This document shows positions 10,436 through 20,976 of a stretch of DNA of 64,000 nucleotides, in pieces. The stretch is taken from assembly GCA_022009935.1 (NCBI GenBank), contig CP091731.1, positions 1,612,001 to 1,676,000 of the forward strand, written 5' to 3'. The first letter of the stretch is position 1. Every line of letters starts with the position of its first letter. The notes beneath the pieces are model-generated. The model worked only from the letters and a program-made list of their open reading frames with translations, did not search any database and was not told the origin of the DNA. The DNA is from Candidatus Melainabacteria bacterium (GTDB lineage Bacteria; Cyanobacteriota; Vampirovibrionia; Gastranaerophilales; Gastranaerophilaceae). The position numbers were made by a program, and so were the translations under genes.

Positions 10436-10903
10436 CTATTTTAATAACGTAATTAAAATTTTATCATGATTTTGAAAAATAAAATTATCCAGTTGAGCTA
10501 TTTCATAATAATTAGAGTTTAATGGTTTTAGTTTTGAGGCTTTTTCATAAAATTCATAGGCTTTAATTTCCTCGGCAAGCTTGTCATAAAGCTGTGCCAT
10601 AACATATACAACCTCGAATTTGTCTTTATAGTAATCTTTATCATAAACTTTTTCAAAGTATTTTATTGCTTTTCCGTATTCTGATTGAAAACAAAGGCAC
10701 AACGCAAGGTCTAAATTGGCTCGTAAATTTTTTGAATTTACCCCAATTGCTTGTTGGAACTTGCGCCTTGCATCTTCCAATTTTCCCTGTTTCAATAAAA
10801 ACTCACCCTGCTTCAGAAATACTTCACCCACATTTGTATTAGCCATAACAGGATTGCCAAACATAATTATTAAATTTAAAATTAAAATTAGCATGCGTTT
10901 CAT
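10436..10903 (-). CDS. secreted TPR-repeat protein
   Basis: An intact 155-residue protein with a signal peptide (MKRMLILILNLIIMFGNPVMA). At least three TPR-like helix pairs follow (FLLKQGKLEDARRKFQQAI, ANLDLALCLCFQSEYGKAI, YVMAQLYDKLAEEIKAYEF). TPR proteins scaffold protein-protein contacts; no enzymatic motif is present. It is followed closely by the parvulin gene, so the pair may act in envelope protein handling, which is inference. Confidence 0.75.
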   Translation of the reverse strand: MKRMLILILNLIIMFGNPVMANTNVGEVFLKQGEFLLKQGKLEDARRKFQQAIGVNSKNLRANLDLALCLCFQSEYGKAIKYFEKVYDKDYYKDKFEVVYVMAQLYDKLAEEIKAYEFYEKASKLKPLNSNYYEIAQLDNFIFQNHDKILITLLK

Positions 10904-10990
10904 AATTTATGTTAATATAAAAATACAAAATAATATTTTTTGCTAGAAAATATGTAAAATTTTGTAACAATTTTAAAGAGGTGTCAAATA

Positions 10991-11309
10991 TTGTTTGAAT
11001 TTGTTTTTTTATTCTTAATAACTTCTTTTTTGATTTTGTGTACGGGTGTTTTCTTTTTTTCATAAATTTGTAAAAAACAAAAACATTGAACAATCATTAA
11101 GAATAGATGTTGAGAGTCTTAAACTTGATACGAAATATTTTATTGCATCAATAATTTTTGTTGTTTTCATTTTGTCAATTTCACTTTTTTTCCCGCTTGC
11201 ACTAATATTCAACCAGCTTGGGCTTGAATACTTGCTTTGCATAGTTTTCTTTGTTTTTGTTATATTTTATATACTTATTTATACATTTTTAAAACGTATT
11301 ATCACATAA
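10991..11309 (+). CDS. nuoA: NuoA-like subunit of complex-I-like membrane arm (divergent)
   Basis: TTG 10991 is preceded by AAGAGGTG. A shift near 11040 joins an N-terminal membrane helix (FEFVFLFLITSFLILC) to the main part, with two further helices. The segment FIASIIFVVFILSISLFF aligns with the NuoA helix that normally reads FVIFDVE. The Asp and Glu (D79 and E81 in E. coli) are replaced by Ile and Ser. The YECG-like loop is also unrecognisable. It is first in a run of seven membrane-subunit genes, which is the main support for the call. Confidence 0.6.
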
Positions 11310-11331
11310 AAATTTCAAAGGTTAAAAATAT

Positions 11332-12302
11332 ATGGATGTTTTATTTTCAAACTTTATAAATAATTTTACAAAAAATTCTTTTTTTGAAGCAGTTGCAATA
11401 TTATTTTGGGCATTGCTTTTGTGTATTCTTGCAAGTTTTATGTCTTTTGTTTTTTTTCAACTGACAAAAATGTTCCAAAAATTTGTCTTGTCAAATTTAA
11501 ACAATGCTCAAGAATTTGATGAAAAAACAAATCAAACTCCCTCAAGCATTTTATATATTTTATTTTTAACAATGACTTTTGTGCCTTTCATCTTAATTTT
11601 TGCATTAATTCCATATTCAAAAGGATTTATTATATTAAATTCTAACTTAAGTTCACTTATTTTTTTGACATTTTTGCTTTTGGCATTTGCTTCAAGTCTT
11701 TTTTGCCATTGTTCACATTTGACACAAAAAAACAGATTGTATTAAAAATACATTTAAAGGGCTTTTGTTTTTTATACCGTTAAGTTTTTCTGTTTTATCA
11801 GTGATTGTTCAATCAAGCAGTTTCAATTTGAACGACATTGTTGTTGCTCAAGTTTTTGACAAGGGATTTTCAAATTTGTTCTTGTTTAACAATCCGGTGG
11901 GGTTTTTAACTTTTTTTATTTTCTGCTTTATTTATTTTTAAATATATTGAAACAAACAAAACAAATACGTGGAATGAATATTTTGACAACCTTTTTCTTT
12001 CACTAATAACTTTGTTTGGTGTAACTTTGTTTTTGGGTGGTTATTTGGCACCTTTTGATTTTTACTTAGCCAATTTGTTTAATTTCGGTTTTCAGTTGAC
12101 AACTTTTTTGATTTTTGTTGAGCAGTTTGTTTGGCTGGTTTTAAAATTTGTATTATTAGAATTTGGTTTGATATTTTTATACAACAAAGTAAAGAAATAT
12201 AATTTTTCAATAAAGAAAGCAGCATTAATTTTAAGCTCTATTTCAATAATAAATTTTGTTGTAATATCAATTTTACGATATTTTTCAACGGGTAGTTTTT
12301 AG
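11332..12302 (+). CDS. nuoH: NuoH-like subunit, lacking the quinone-site loop signature
   Basis: Pieces join across shifts near 11720 and 11935 to about 323 residues with eight or so membrane helices. PVGFLTFFIFCF and GVTLFLGGYLAPFDF match NuoH segments that flank the fifth and sixth helices. Between them the family's most conserved loop, with AEANR and PFDLPE...ELVAGY, is missing. It is replaced by a shorter YIETNKTNTWNEYFDN-type stretch. That loop forms the quinone tunnel and E-channel entry in complex I. The call rests on fold-level similarity and gene order. Confidence 0.65.
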
Positions 12303-12320
12303 TTTGAGGAATAATTTAAT

Positions 12321-12840
12321 ATGTTAGTTCTTGACTCACTTATATTTTATATTTTGTCAATAATTTTAATAGCCGGTTCAATTTTTGCTTGTTTTGTGAG
12401 CAACCTTTATTATGCAACTATTTTTTTTATATATTTTTCTATTTGGGTTATCCTTTATTTCATTTGCAATGAAAACTCCTTTAAATGGTGTTGTTTCAAT
12501 GCTTTTTGGATGCATTTGTACTGTTCTTTTGCTAATGTTTGTACTTTTCACAATAAAACCAAATTCTGAAAAAAAGTGCAATTTAAAATTAAAAGAGAAT
12601 ATTATATTTTTGACAACTGCTTTTGCTTTGTTTTCAACGGCTTTAGCGTTTATATTAACTAAAATTAGAAATTTCAATTTTCTTGAAACCAAGATACAAT
12701 CAATCGGAGTTGAAACCATAACAACTGTTTCAAATTCCTTGTGTATCCGATATTTTATTATTTATTTGATTGTTCCGATTTTATTTTTATCAGTTTTAAC
12801 AGGAGTATTTATGATGTTTTATTATAAGAAAAAAGTTTAA
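12321..12840 (+). CDS. nuoJ: NuoJ-like subunit
   Basis: Two frames join near 12440. The N-terminal helix (FYILSIILIAGSIFAC) leads into YYATIFFIYF, then NGVVSMLFGCICTVLLLMF. The last aligns with the NuoJ helix that carries the pi-bulge (usually LVQVIVYVGAIMVLF). The C-terminal helix FIIYLIVPILFLSVLTGVF follows GVETITTVSN, as in NuoJ before the last helix. The length (about 173 residues) is normal. It begins 18 bases after nuoH. Confidence 0.65.
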
Positions 12841-12893
12841 AACACAAGCGTAGAATAAAAATTCTTATTGAGCGAAAAAAAGGAAAGAATAAT

Positions 12894-13215
12894 ATGATAA
12901 ATAATTTATTCAATATATCTTTAAATCATTATATAATTTTTTTTTTTATTTTACTTTTTATTGGAACATCGGGAATGTTATTAAATAAAAATGTAGTTAA
13001 TAAACTTATTTCAGCAATTATATTTATAAATGTTATAAGTGCAAATTTTGTTGTATTTGCAAATTATGTCGATGGCATAAACCTTGATGGAATGGTATTT
13101 TGCGATTATAATATTACTTCTTTTTATATTAAATGTTATACTTGCTTTATCATTAATATTGTGGATATATAAAAGAAAAAACACGCTTCATGTCAAAAAT
13201 GAGGAGAAAAATTAA
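12894..13215 (+). CDS. nuoK: NuoK-like subunit without the two proton-channel glutamates
   Basis: After one T is removed near 13095 the protein is about 106 residues with three helices, as in NuoK. It aligns without gaps over IGTSGMLLNKN and FVVFANYVDG. The position of NuoK Glu36 is Ile (LISAIIFINV) and the position of Glu72 is Asn (LLLFILNVILAL). Both glutamates are nearly invariant in proton-pumping complex I. The hydrophobic pattern is intact, so this looks like a maintained protein that has changed function. Confidence 0.7.
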
Positions 13216-13217
13216 TA

Positions 13218-14942
13218 ATGGAATTTTTTATAAATAATATAATTGTCATTTTATTTTTGCCAATTTGGATATCGTTTATTATATTTTTTAATAATTTTGC
13301 TGACTTTTCACATTCAAAAAAACTTACCTACATTATTACATTTTTAAACTCACTTGCAGGCTTTATTTTTTCTTTAGGATGCCTTTATTATTTTGTTTCT
13401 GACCCGATGAAAACTTTTGAAATGAATTTGATGTGGTTGCCTTTTAATGATTTTTTCAATATCATTTGGAATTTTGATTGACAAACTGTCTTGTCTTTTT
13501 CTTTCGTTGTTTTTCTTTGTAAATCTTGTTGTGCAAACTTATTCATATCACTACTTGATAAAAAACACAAGTTTTCATATGTTTTTTATAATACTAAATT
13601 TATTTAACTTCTCAGTTGTGTCTTTTTTATTGAGCAACAATTTAATTCAAAGTTGTATATTCTTAACCCTTATAAATGCAATATGCTATTTGTTTAATAA
13701 TTTTTCATACAACACAATTGATGTATCAAATAAAACAAAAAATATGTTTCTATTAAATGGATTATCTGACATTTGTCTTTTTACATCAGTTGTATCGTTT
13801 ATATATTTCATACTAAATTATTCCCAAGAAACAGATGTTTCATCCTTGCTGTTTATAAACTTGCCAATGATATCGTTAAACGTAAATTCTTTTGTTTCAA
13901 ACGGAATATATCTTTTTCTCATATCGCTTTTTTTAATTTCAATTGTTATACGTATGGGAATTTTTCCATTTCACACAGGACCTTTAAGTTTGAACAAAAA
14001 GTCTGTCCTGTTTCAGTTCAATTTATATCCCAATTGTCATTCTATTGCTTCCCATATTTTTATTTATAAGAATATGGCCGGTGTTTTCCTTCAATGAAAA
14101 CATTTTTACGTATATTAATTATTTTATATTATTATCAAGTATTATTTTTGCAATATGCGCTATATATCAAAAGCGTTTGAACAAGGTTCTTATTTATTTG
14201 GCTTTGTCGAAATTTGCAATTGTTTTTGTAATATTAAATCTCGGCTATTTTGACCAAGCTTTATATATTACAATATGTGATGTTGTGACCTTCACACTGT
14301 TGTTTTTAATATCAGGTTTGGTTTTGTACAATTTCAACTATTCTGACAACTTAAAATATATAAAATTAAATTCTAAAATACCGCTTGTATGTTTTTTAAT
14401 CGGGATTATATCCTTGTCAAATTTGTTTTTTTGCAGGTTTTTTCTCCTTAAAGTCAATTTCTTACAATCTGCTTGCAGACAAAAACATTCCATTGTTGAT
14501 TATACTTGACCTTGTTTCATTTTTGGTAACATTTGCATTGTTTCGCTTGTTTTTCCTTCTTTACAATAAAGACAAAACCTTTGACAAAAAAAGCCAATGG
14601 ATAAGACTGCCGATTGTTGTTATAACATTGCCTTTAGTACTTTTATGTTTGTTTGAAAAATATTTTGCATCAGAAATCTGCAGTTTCAAATTTAATTTTA
14701 TTTCAAAAATTTACATGATTTTTAATATAATTGCGGTTATAATAACCTATAAATTGTCACAACAAAACGCTTTAATAAATCTGAAGCCCAAATTAGTACA
14801 AAATATTGCAATAAACAATTTATACGCACAGGATTTTTTCTTTATATTTAAAAGATTATATAAATTTTTATGCAAAGTGATAAACAAATCACCACTATAT
14901 ATTTTAAATAAAATAAGTAAAAGAGAAGACAAAACAGTATGA
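13218..14942 (+). CDS. nuoL: NuoL-like antiporter-type subunit (divergent, frameshifted)
   Basis: Four pieces join (shifts near 13470, 14030 and 14440) into about 574 residues. Landmarks are GILIDKLSCLFLSL (normally VDGLSALML), IRMGIFPFHTGPLS (normally GKSAQFPLHTWLPDA), QKRLNKVLIYLALSKF (normally QDIKKVLAYSTISQL) and a long C-terminal lateral-helix region. The catalytic Glu of the WEG motif is Thr or Leu here, the Lys of GKSAQ is Arg, the His of SALIHAAT is lost and the Lys of AFFKALLFL is Phe or Thr. Its stop overlaps the start of the next gene as ATGA. Confidence 0.65.
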
Positions 14943-16477
14943 TTGAAAATTTTTATCCATAAAAACGCTTATACTAATCCCGATTATTGGGTGTTTGATA
15001 ATTTTATTGCCATTGTTTCCCAAAAATTCAACGGCAATAAGGCGGTTTGCCAAAACTGTTGCATTGGTAAATCTTTTATACTCAATATGTTTAATCGCAT
15101 ATTTTAATCCTGAATTATATGGAGTATCGTATGAAGAGACTCTAAAATTTGGTGCTTCGCAGTGGTTGTCTTGCATGGGGGGCGACTTTCACGTTTTCTT
15201 TAGATGGGTTTTCAATACTTTTTGTCGGGCTAACTTGTTTTATAACATTTGTTGTTTTGTCAATAAGCAAATATTTTATAACAAGTCGGCAAAAGTTATA
15301 CTATTCACTCATTTTGATTATGCAATCATCAATATTAGGTTTGTTGTGTGCAAAAGATGCCATTCTTTTTGTGTGTTTTTGCCAGCTTCAAATTATTCCT
15401 TTATATTTTCTCAACACGTTGTGGGGAACAAATTGCGAGAATACAAAAGATAAAATTCAATTTTTGGTTTCATCTTTCTTAAGCGTTTCGCTTGTTTGTT
15501 TGGCAGTGTTGCTTCTTGTGTACTATAATTTTAGAGTTACAAACAATTTGACAGCCAATTTGCAAGATTTGAATATAAACGAACTTATTTATACAAAAGC
15601 TTTTCAAATCTTTGTATTCTTGTGTTTTTTCTTTGGCTTTTTGTTGCGTTTGGGGATTTTTCCATTTCATAAACTGTTTATCGACAATGTAAAAAAATGC
15701 CCCAATACCAATAAGCACACTTATGATAACCTCAGGTCAATTGATTGGAATATACGGCTTATATAGATTTAATTTGCTCATTTTTCCTGAAATATTTAGG
15801 CTTTCAGCGATGTATATAATTATATTAAGTCTTATAAATTTAATTATTTCAACAACAAAAGCATATATAGAACAAAACATAAAATCGATTGTCACAGTCT
15901 TTTCATTGTCAAATGTAAGTTTAATATTAATATCAATGTGTGCGTTGAATGAATTTTCAATAAAAGGAAGTATAATTTACACGGTCTCAAATGCCCTGAT
16001 TATAACCGGATTGATGACAGTAACAGGTGCAATTGCAAGAAAGACAAACAACCAACTTGATTTAAAAGACCTGGGCGGGCTTGCCATCAGCATGCCAAGA
16101 CTCTTTAACTTTGCAGCAATAATAAGTTTTGCTCAAATGAATATACCTTTTTGATTTCTTTTGCCGGCTTATTTATGATAATGATAGGCGTTATAAACAT
16201 GGATACAAGTTTGAATTGTTTGTCTATTGTTTCAATGAGCGTTATTCTTTTATACGTGTTTTTGAATTATATTTCAACTCTTCGCGTTTTAAATAAAACT
16301 TTTCTTGTTAATTATAATGACAAATACAAAACAATTGAAGATATATCGATAAATGAATTCAGCATACTTTTATTGATATTTTTATCAATACTATTCTTTG
16401 GAGTCTTCACGGGAGGCTCTATAGTCAAGGTCATAGATACTTTCACAATTATAGTTGGTGATTTATTCGGAGTATAA
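14939..16477 (+). CDS. nuoM: NuoM-like antiporter-type subunit (divergent, frameshifted)
   Basis: The start ATGA overlaps the nuoL stop. Shifts near 14955, 15170, 15700 and 16150 give about 512 residues. FTFSLDGFSILFVGLT, LQIIPLYFLNTLWG, LRLGIFPFHKLFID, IYGLYRFN, QNIKSIVTVFSLS and DLKDLGGLAISMPRL align well with NuoM. By eye the proton-path residues are changed: Glu144 to Gln (FCQLQIIP), Lys234 to Arg, Lys265 to Leu or Gln, and Glu407 to a hydrophobic residue. Gene order and the GGLA motif make the family call good. Confidence 0.7.
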
Positions 16478-16482
16478 TCAAT

Positions 16483-17911
16483 ATGTTTTTTAAAGATGTT
16501 TTAAGTTCGTTTTCAACTGAAATTTTATTAATGTTTATAATTTTTATAAATATGGTGTTGTCACTTTTCGTAAAGAAAAACCTGCACAAATTCATGAAAT
16601 ATTTTTCAATTTGTTCGATTATAACAGCATCATTATTTATAAGTTCAAATCAAGTTGACCCCCCATATTATGCTTTTAACGGCAACATAATCTCCAACAG
16701 TTTTTCCATGTTTTTAAAATACTTGCACTAGGTTCCGGCATAATGATTGCTTTTTTATCTAGAAATTTTATAAACCGTATTCGCAATAAAGTTTTTGAAT
16801 ATTATAACGTTCTTATTTTAGGCATTTTAAGTGCTCTTATCATTATCGGCTCAAACAATTTTATACTTCTTTTTGTCGGTTTACAAATGTTAAGCATTGC
16901 AATAAGTTTAATGTCAACATTTGTTCGTGATATTGGAATAAAAGAAAGTGTTTTAAGCTTTATTCTAAAAAATATAATATTTGATGGGCTATTTTTATTT
17001 GGAATATTATATTTATACTTAATAACTTCAAGTTTTAATTTTAATGAAATCTATAACTATATAAATCAAAATGCAAGCAGTCTTGGCGCTACCATAAGTT
17101 TCATAAACATTGTTATAACGCTATCAATTCTTGGCAAAATGCTGGCATTAAACAGCAATTTTTATAAAAACAACAGCTATTCAAACTGTGCATTTGTAAC
17201 AACTTTTACCCCAATATGTTACTTGAACATACTAATAAAGCTGTCACTTATTATGAAAACATCCTATTCATACATATTTGACATCTTCTTGTCAATTTCA
17301 TCAATAATCATAATATCATATGGAATATATAAAGTAATAAAATCGAAAAACGTAAAAGAATTTTTTTGGCAATAACACACTTGTAAACATAGGTTTCATG
17401 CTTTTTTAGGCTTATTGAGTACCCTAAGCGCCTACGGCATTTCAACAATACTATACTATTTAATTGTATACACATTGACGAATATTGGCTTGTTTTCAGG
17501 ATTAATATTTTTCAATGGTTCAAAAAACATATGCACAATCTTTCAGACTATGAAGGATTAATATACATAAGACCATATTACACGTACGCATTAACAATAT
17601 GTTTGTTAAGCTTTGCAAGCCTACCGCTTTCAGGGGGATTTATTTCAAAATTATATCTGTTTTCAAGTTTAGTTCGTGGCAACTATTTCTACATAGCACT
17701 ATTGGCAATTATGTTTTTATTAAACCTATGTTGTATATTCTATCCGTTAAACCTGATAAGAAGTTTTTTTATGAGAACTCCACCGGCAAAAAACATTTGT
17801 AATCGTGCTGTTGCACCAAAAGTATTGTTATACCTAAGCGCATTTTTTAATCTTTATGTTATTTTTCTACTCAAACACCCTAATACAACTATGTCAGGTG
17901 ATAGCTTATGA
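16483..17911 (+). CDS. nuoN: NuoN-like antiporter-type subunit (frameshifted)
   Basis: Pieces join across shifts near 16725, 17370 and 17530 into about 476 residues. LFVGLQMLSIAISLMS aligns with the NuoN LGLEL helix, with its Glu changed to Gln. LYYLIVYTLTNIGLFSGLIF and FASLPLSGGFISKLYLF are strongly NuoN-like, and the Lys of the latter (K395 region) is kept. This is the best conserved of the set. It starts 5 bases after nuoM and ends the cluster, with tRNA-Asp 60 bases downstream. Confidence 0.75.
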
Positions 17912-17971
17912 AATGTAAAAAACAGTTGCAAAAAAAAAATGACTATTATATAATAAAAAAGACAAGTGAAT

Positions 17972-18049
17972 GGGAGCGTAGCTCAGTCTAGTTAGAGCGC
18001 TTGCCTGTCACGCAAGAGGTCGCGAGTTCGAGCCTCGTCGTTCCCGCCA
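17972..18049 (+). tRNA. tRNA-Asp (anticodon GUC)
   Basis: Acceptor arms GGGAGCG and CGTTCCC, anticodon stem CTTGC/GCAAG with loop CTGTCAC giving GUC, T loop TTCGAGC, and an encoded CCA at 18047-18049. A terminator hairpin follows immediately. Confidence 0.95.
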
Positions 18050-18055
18050 TTTTAA

Positions 18056-18082
18056 GAGGGTTTTAAACACCCTCTTTTTTTA
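18056..18082 (+). terminator. intrinsic terminator after tRNA-Asp
   Basis: Hairpin with arms GAGGGT and ACCCTC around TTTAAAC, followed by seven or more T. Confidence 0.85.
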
Positions 18083-18137
18083 ATGCAAAAAACGTTCCAA
18101 AATTACTCCAAATCGATTTTTATGTGAGGAAATATTG

Positions 18138-18632
18138 ATGCCATTATTATGTTTAACCATCATCGGATTTTTAATGGATTAATTATAATTGCACTTGGTG
18201 GAGGTGGCGGAGGTTTCTATGTTGGAGTTTTAACTGCCTTATTTAATATTCCACCTGCAATAGCAGCATCAACTTCTCTAGCTACAATTATTCCAACAAC
18301 AACTGTCGGTATGATTGGACATTGGAAAGCCGGTAACGTAAATTTTAAACTCGGAACTATAATGATGGTTAGTGCAATCATCGGTACAATATTAGGTTCG
18401 TTTTGTTCTGACTATGTTTCAGAAAAATATTACAACAAAATAACAGGTATATTACTATTGATTTTAGGCGTGGACATGATTATCGGGGGTCTTAAAAAAT
18501 AAAAAAGGAAGAAAATCAACAGGAAATGAAACCATACAAAAAATCCGATTTTTTAAAGGCTGCTTTTTATGGTGTTTTGGGTGGCACTTTGTCTGCTCTG
18601 GTAGGAATTAGTGGAACAAGATATTATAATTA
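18138..18632 (+). pseudogene. TSUP-family permease (TauE/SafE-like), truncated
   Basis: ATG 18138 follows GTGAGGA. After one shift near 18170 it reads GLIIIALGGGGGGFYVGVLT, IPPAIAASTSLATIIPTTTVG and GHWKAGNVNFKLG, the first half of a TSUP anion exporter. A second shift at 18500 leads into KKSDFLKAAFYGVLGGTLSALVGISGT, the beginning of the second TSUP repeat, which then stops at 18632. Normal TSUP proteins are about 250 residues, so roughly 90 residues are missing. This is either a real truncation or a collapsed segment. Confidence 0.65.
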
Positions 18633-18651
18633 ACTTTGCGAGATATTTATA

Positions 18652-19220
18652 ATGAAAAAACTTTTACTTTTAATGTTACCTATATTGATACTTTTTACCG
18701 GCTGTACATTTGCAAATAATAACAAACCACAAGGAGGTCTTATGAATGAAAAAAATCTTAATCGCTTATTTTTCTTGGAGTGGTAACACTCAATATATTG
18801 CTGAAAAAATACACAATAAAGTAGGTGGTGATATGTTTAGAATAGAAACAGCTGTGCCATACCCGACCGATTACAATGAAACTGCATACGGTGTTGCTAA
18901 AAAACAGCACGAAGAAGGAACTAAACCGGAACTTAAAAATAAATGTGATGTTTCAAATTATAGCGTAGTTTTTACAGGTACACCTGCATGGTGGTATGAA
19001 ATGGCACCTGCTGTTAAAACTTTTCTATCAGAAAACAATTTTGAAGGTAAAACTATTATTCCATTTATAACTCCATGGTGGCGGTGGCAAATACACAATT
19101 GCCGAAGATATGGCAAAACTTGCAAAAGGTTCAAAAGTATTAAAACCATTTGTAGTGGCAGGTTATGGTGATAGCAATCTTCAAAATGATATTGATAATT
19201 GGATAAAAGAACTTAAATAA
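18652..19220 (+). CDS. flavodoxin-family protein, possibly with lipoprotein leader (frameshifted)
   Basis: The flavodoxin part starts at ATG 18746, 8 bases after a perfect AAGGAGG. It has the FMN phosphate loop SWSGNTQYIAEKI and FTGTPAWWYEMAPAV. A shift near 19075 hides HGGGGKYTIAEDMAKLAKGS, and the protein ends DNWIKELK at 19220. Just upstream, from ATG 18652, lies a lipoprotein signal (LLLMLPILILFTGCTFA) that runs into the flavodoxin in a neighbouring frame. It may be the true N-terminus of a membrane-anchored flavodoxin, or a small separate gene. Role: low-potential electron carrier. Confidence 0.75.
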
Positions 19221-19443
19221 AAAATTATATCAAAAAAAATGATTTAATTTTATTGGGTATAATGCTAATAGTTTGGTTTAGTAATAACAAGCTCCAAATA
19301 CCATAGTTTTACTTAGAAATTATTATACTTGATGGTAAAAAGGTTAAAATTGAATTTTAAAGAAGTTTTTTTGTAAATATAAATAGAATATTATCTGATT
19401 ACAACCGATTTTAAAATTTGTCAATAAATTTGCAGATAAAAAT

Positions 19444-20975
19444 TTAGTTGTTATCATTAAGTTTCATAAAAAATGCTATAGGAATAAGAATAAATGCCAG
19501 TAATGCAACAATTGCGAATGTATCAACATAAGCAAATAAAGTTGATTGAGTAACCATTTGTTTGTAAGCGTAAGCGTTAGCCTTATTCACAGCAAAAGAA
19601 CTTGAGGCACCACTTATAAAAGTGTGTGTCCAGGCTGTCATTTTGTTTTGAAAGACAAGACTAAAATTGGAAAGATTATCAACAAGATAACCCTGATGAA
19701 TTTGTGCATGTCTTGCAACAAGTGTTGATGACATAGAAGTAATAATTGCAGTTCCTATAGTTTTGCAAAAATTATGAAGACTGGCTCCGTTTGCGAGTTG
19801 ATCTTTCGGCAATGTTCCGAGTGCAAGTGCTGAAACAGGGATAAATGTTAAAATGACTCCGATGCCTAAAAAGAAAATTTGGAATTGAGACATATAAAAA
19901 TGATACAGCAAGATTTACGTTGGTGTACATAAATGTTGAAAGTCCCAAAAATAGAAATCCAACCGCGATTAACAATCGGCTGTCATATAATTTCATTAAA
20001 TATGGTATAACCAAAAGCATAATTATACACGAAATTACTCTAGGAGCCATACTCAGTCCGCTTAGTAAAGCTGTATATCCCAAAACATTTTGTATAAACT
20101 GTGGTGCAAGATACATAGTTGTAAATATTATCATGCTGACTGCCGTTGAGATTATTGTACCTATTAAAAAATTCTTATCTTTAAATAATCGTATTTTAAT
20201 AAAAGAATTTTTGTTTTCTATTTCCCAAACAATTAAAAAAGAAAAGCACAACAAGCGAAAAACCGGTTAACCAGCATATCCATCCACAGTCAAACCAGTT
20301 ATACTGTTGTCCTTTATCAAGGACTATCTGCATAGATACAAGCCACAAAATAAGTGCAGTCATTCCAACAAAATCCATGTGATGTTTGCCGGTGTCAAGT
20401 TTTGTTTCTGAAATGTTCCGACAAATTAATATGTATGAAACTATACCGACGGGGATATTAACAGAATAAATATAATGCCAATTCAAATTATCAACAAGAA
20501 ATCCTCCAAAAGAAGGTCCTAATATAGCACAAACCATAACAGCAAAGCCAAATAATGACATTGCAAGTCCCTTTTTATCAGCAGGAAAAGCCGAGAGTAA
20601 AACCGTTTGAGCCATTGGTGTCATATATCCGCCTCCGATTCCCTGAATTAAACGACCTAATACCATCATGTTTAAAGATGCTGCTATAGTACAGATAATA
20701 GCACCCAAGGTGAATATAGCAATACAAATTTTTCATGAACTGTTTTCTTCCAAGTAAATGCTCAAGCCATCCGGATAGCATTATCATACAAGCATTTGCC
20801 ACCATATAAGATGTTACAATCCATTTTGCTTCATCTGCAGTTGCTGCAAAATAGCCTGAAATATGTGGAATAGCAACATTTGTTGCTGTAGTTGCAAGTG
20901 CTGAAAAGATGTTGGTAATAAGATGGATATTGCTATAAGCCATATTGGAATTTTTCGCTGTATTGCTTTTGCCAT
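19444..20975 (-). CDS. emrB: DHA2-family MFS drug exporter, EmrB-like (frameshifted)
   Basis: ATG 20975 starts MAKAIQRKIPIWLIAISILL. The protein continues over shifts near 20915, 20715, 20230 and 19880 to about 510 residues with 14 predicted helices. Motifs: WIVTSYMVANACMIMLSGWL, LGRLIQGIGGGYMTPMAQ, GPSFGGFLVDNLNWHYIYSV (the DHA2 motif C region) and GASLHNFCKTIGTAIITS. It starts one base after the EmrA-like gene stops. It would be the inner-membrane pump of a tripartite efflux system with the adjacent membrane-fusion protein and the divergent TolC-like factor. Confidence 0.9.
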
Positions 20976-20976
20976 T

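Noticed and set aside
10991..17911. Mrp antiporter or hydrogenase-4 cluster
   Set aside because: NuoA- and NuoH-like genes together with NuoJ and NuoK fit complex I; Mrp lacks NuoH and NuoA, and no hydrogenase genes are present.
18138..18632. Complete small TSUP permease
   Set aside because: The second repeat begins but stops after about 30 residues, so it is truncated rather than a natural half-size form.
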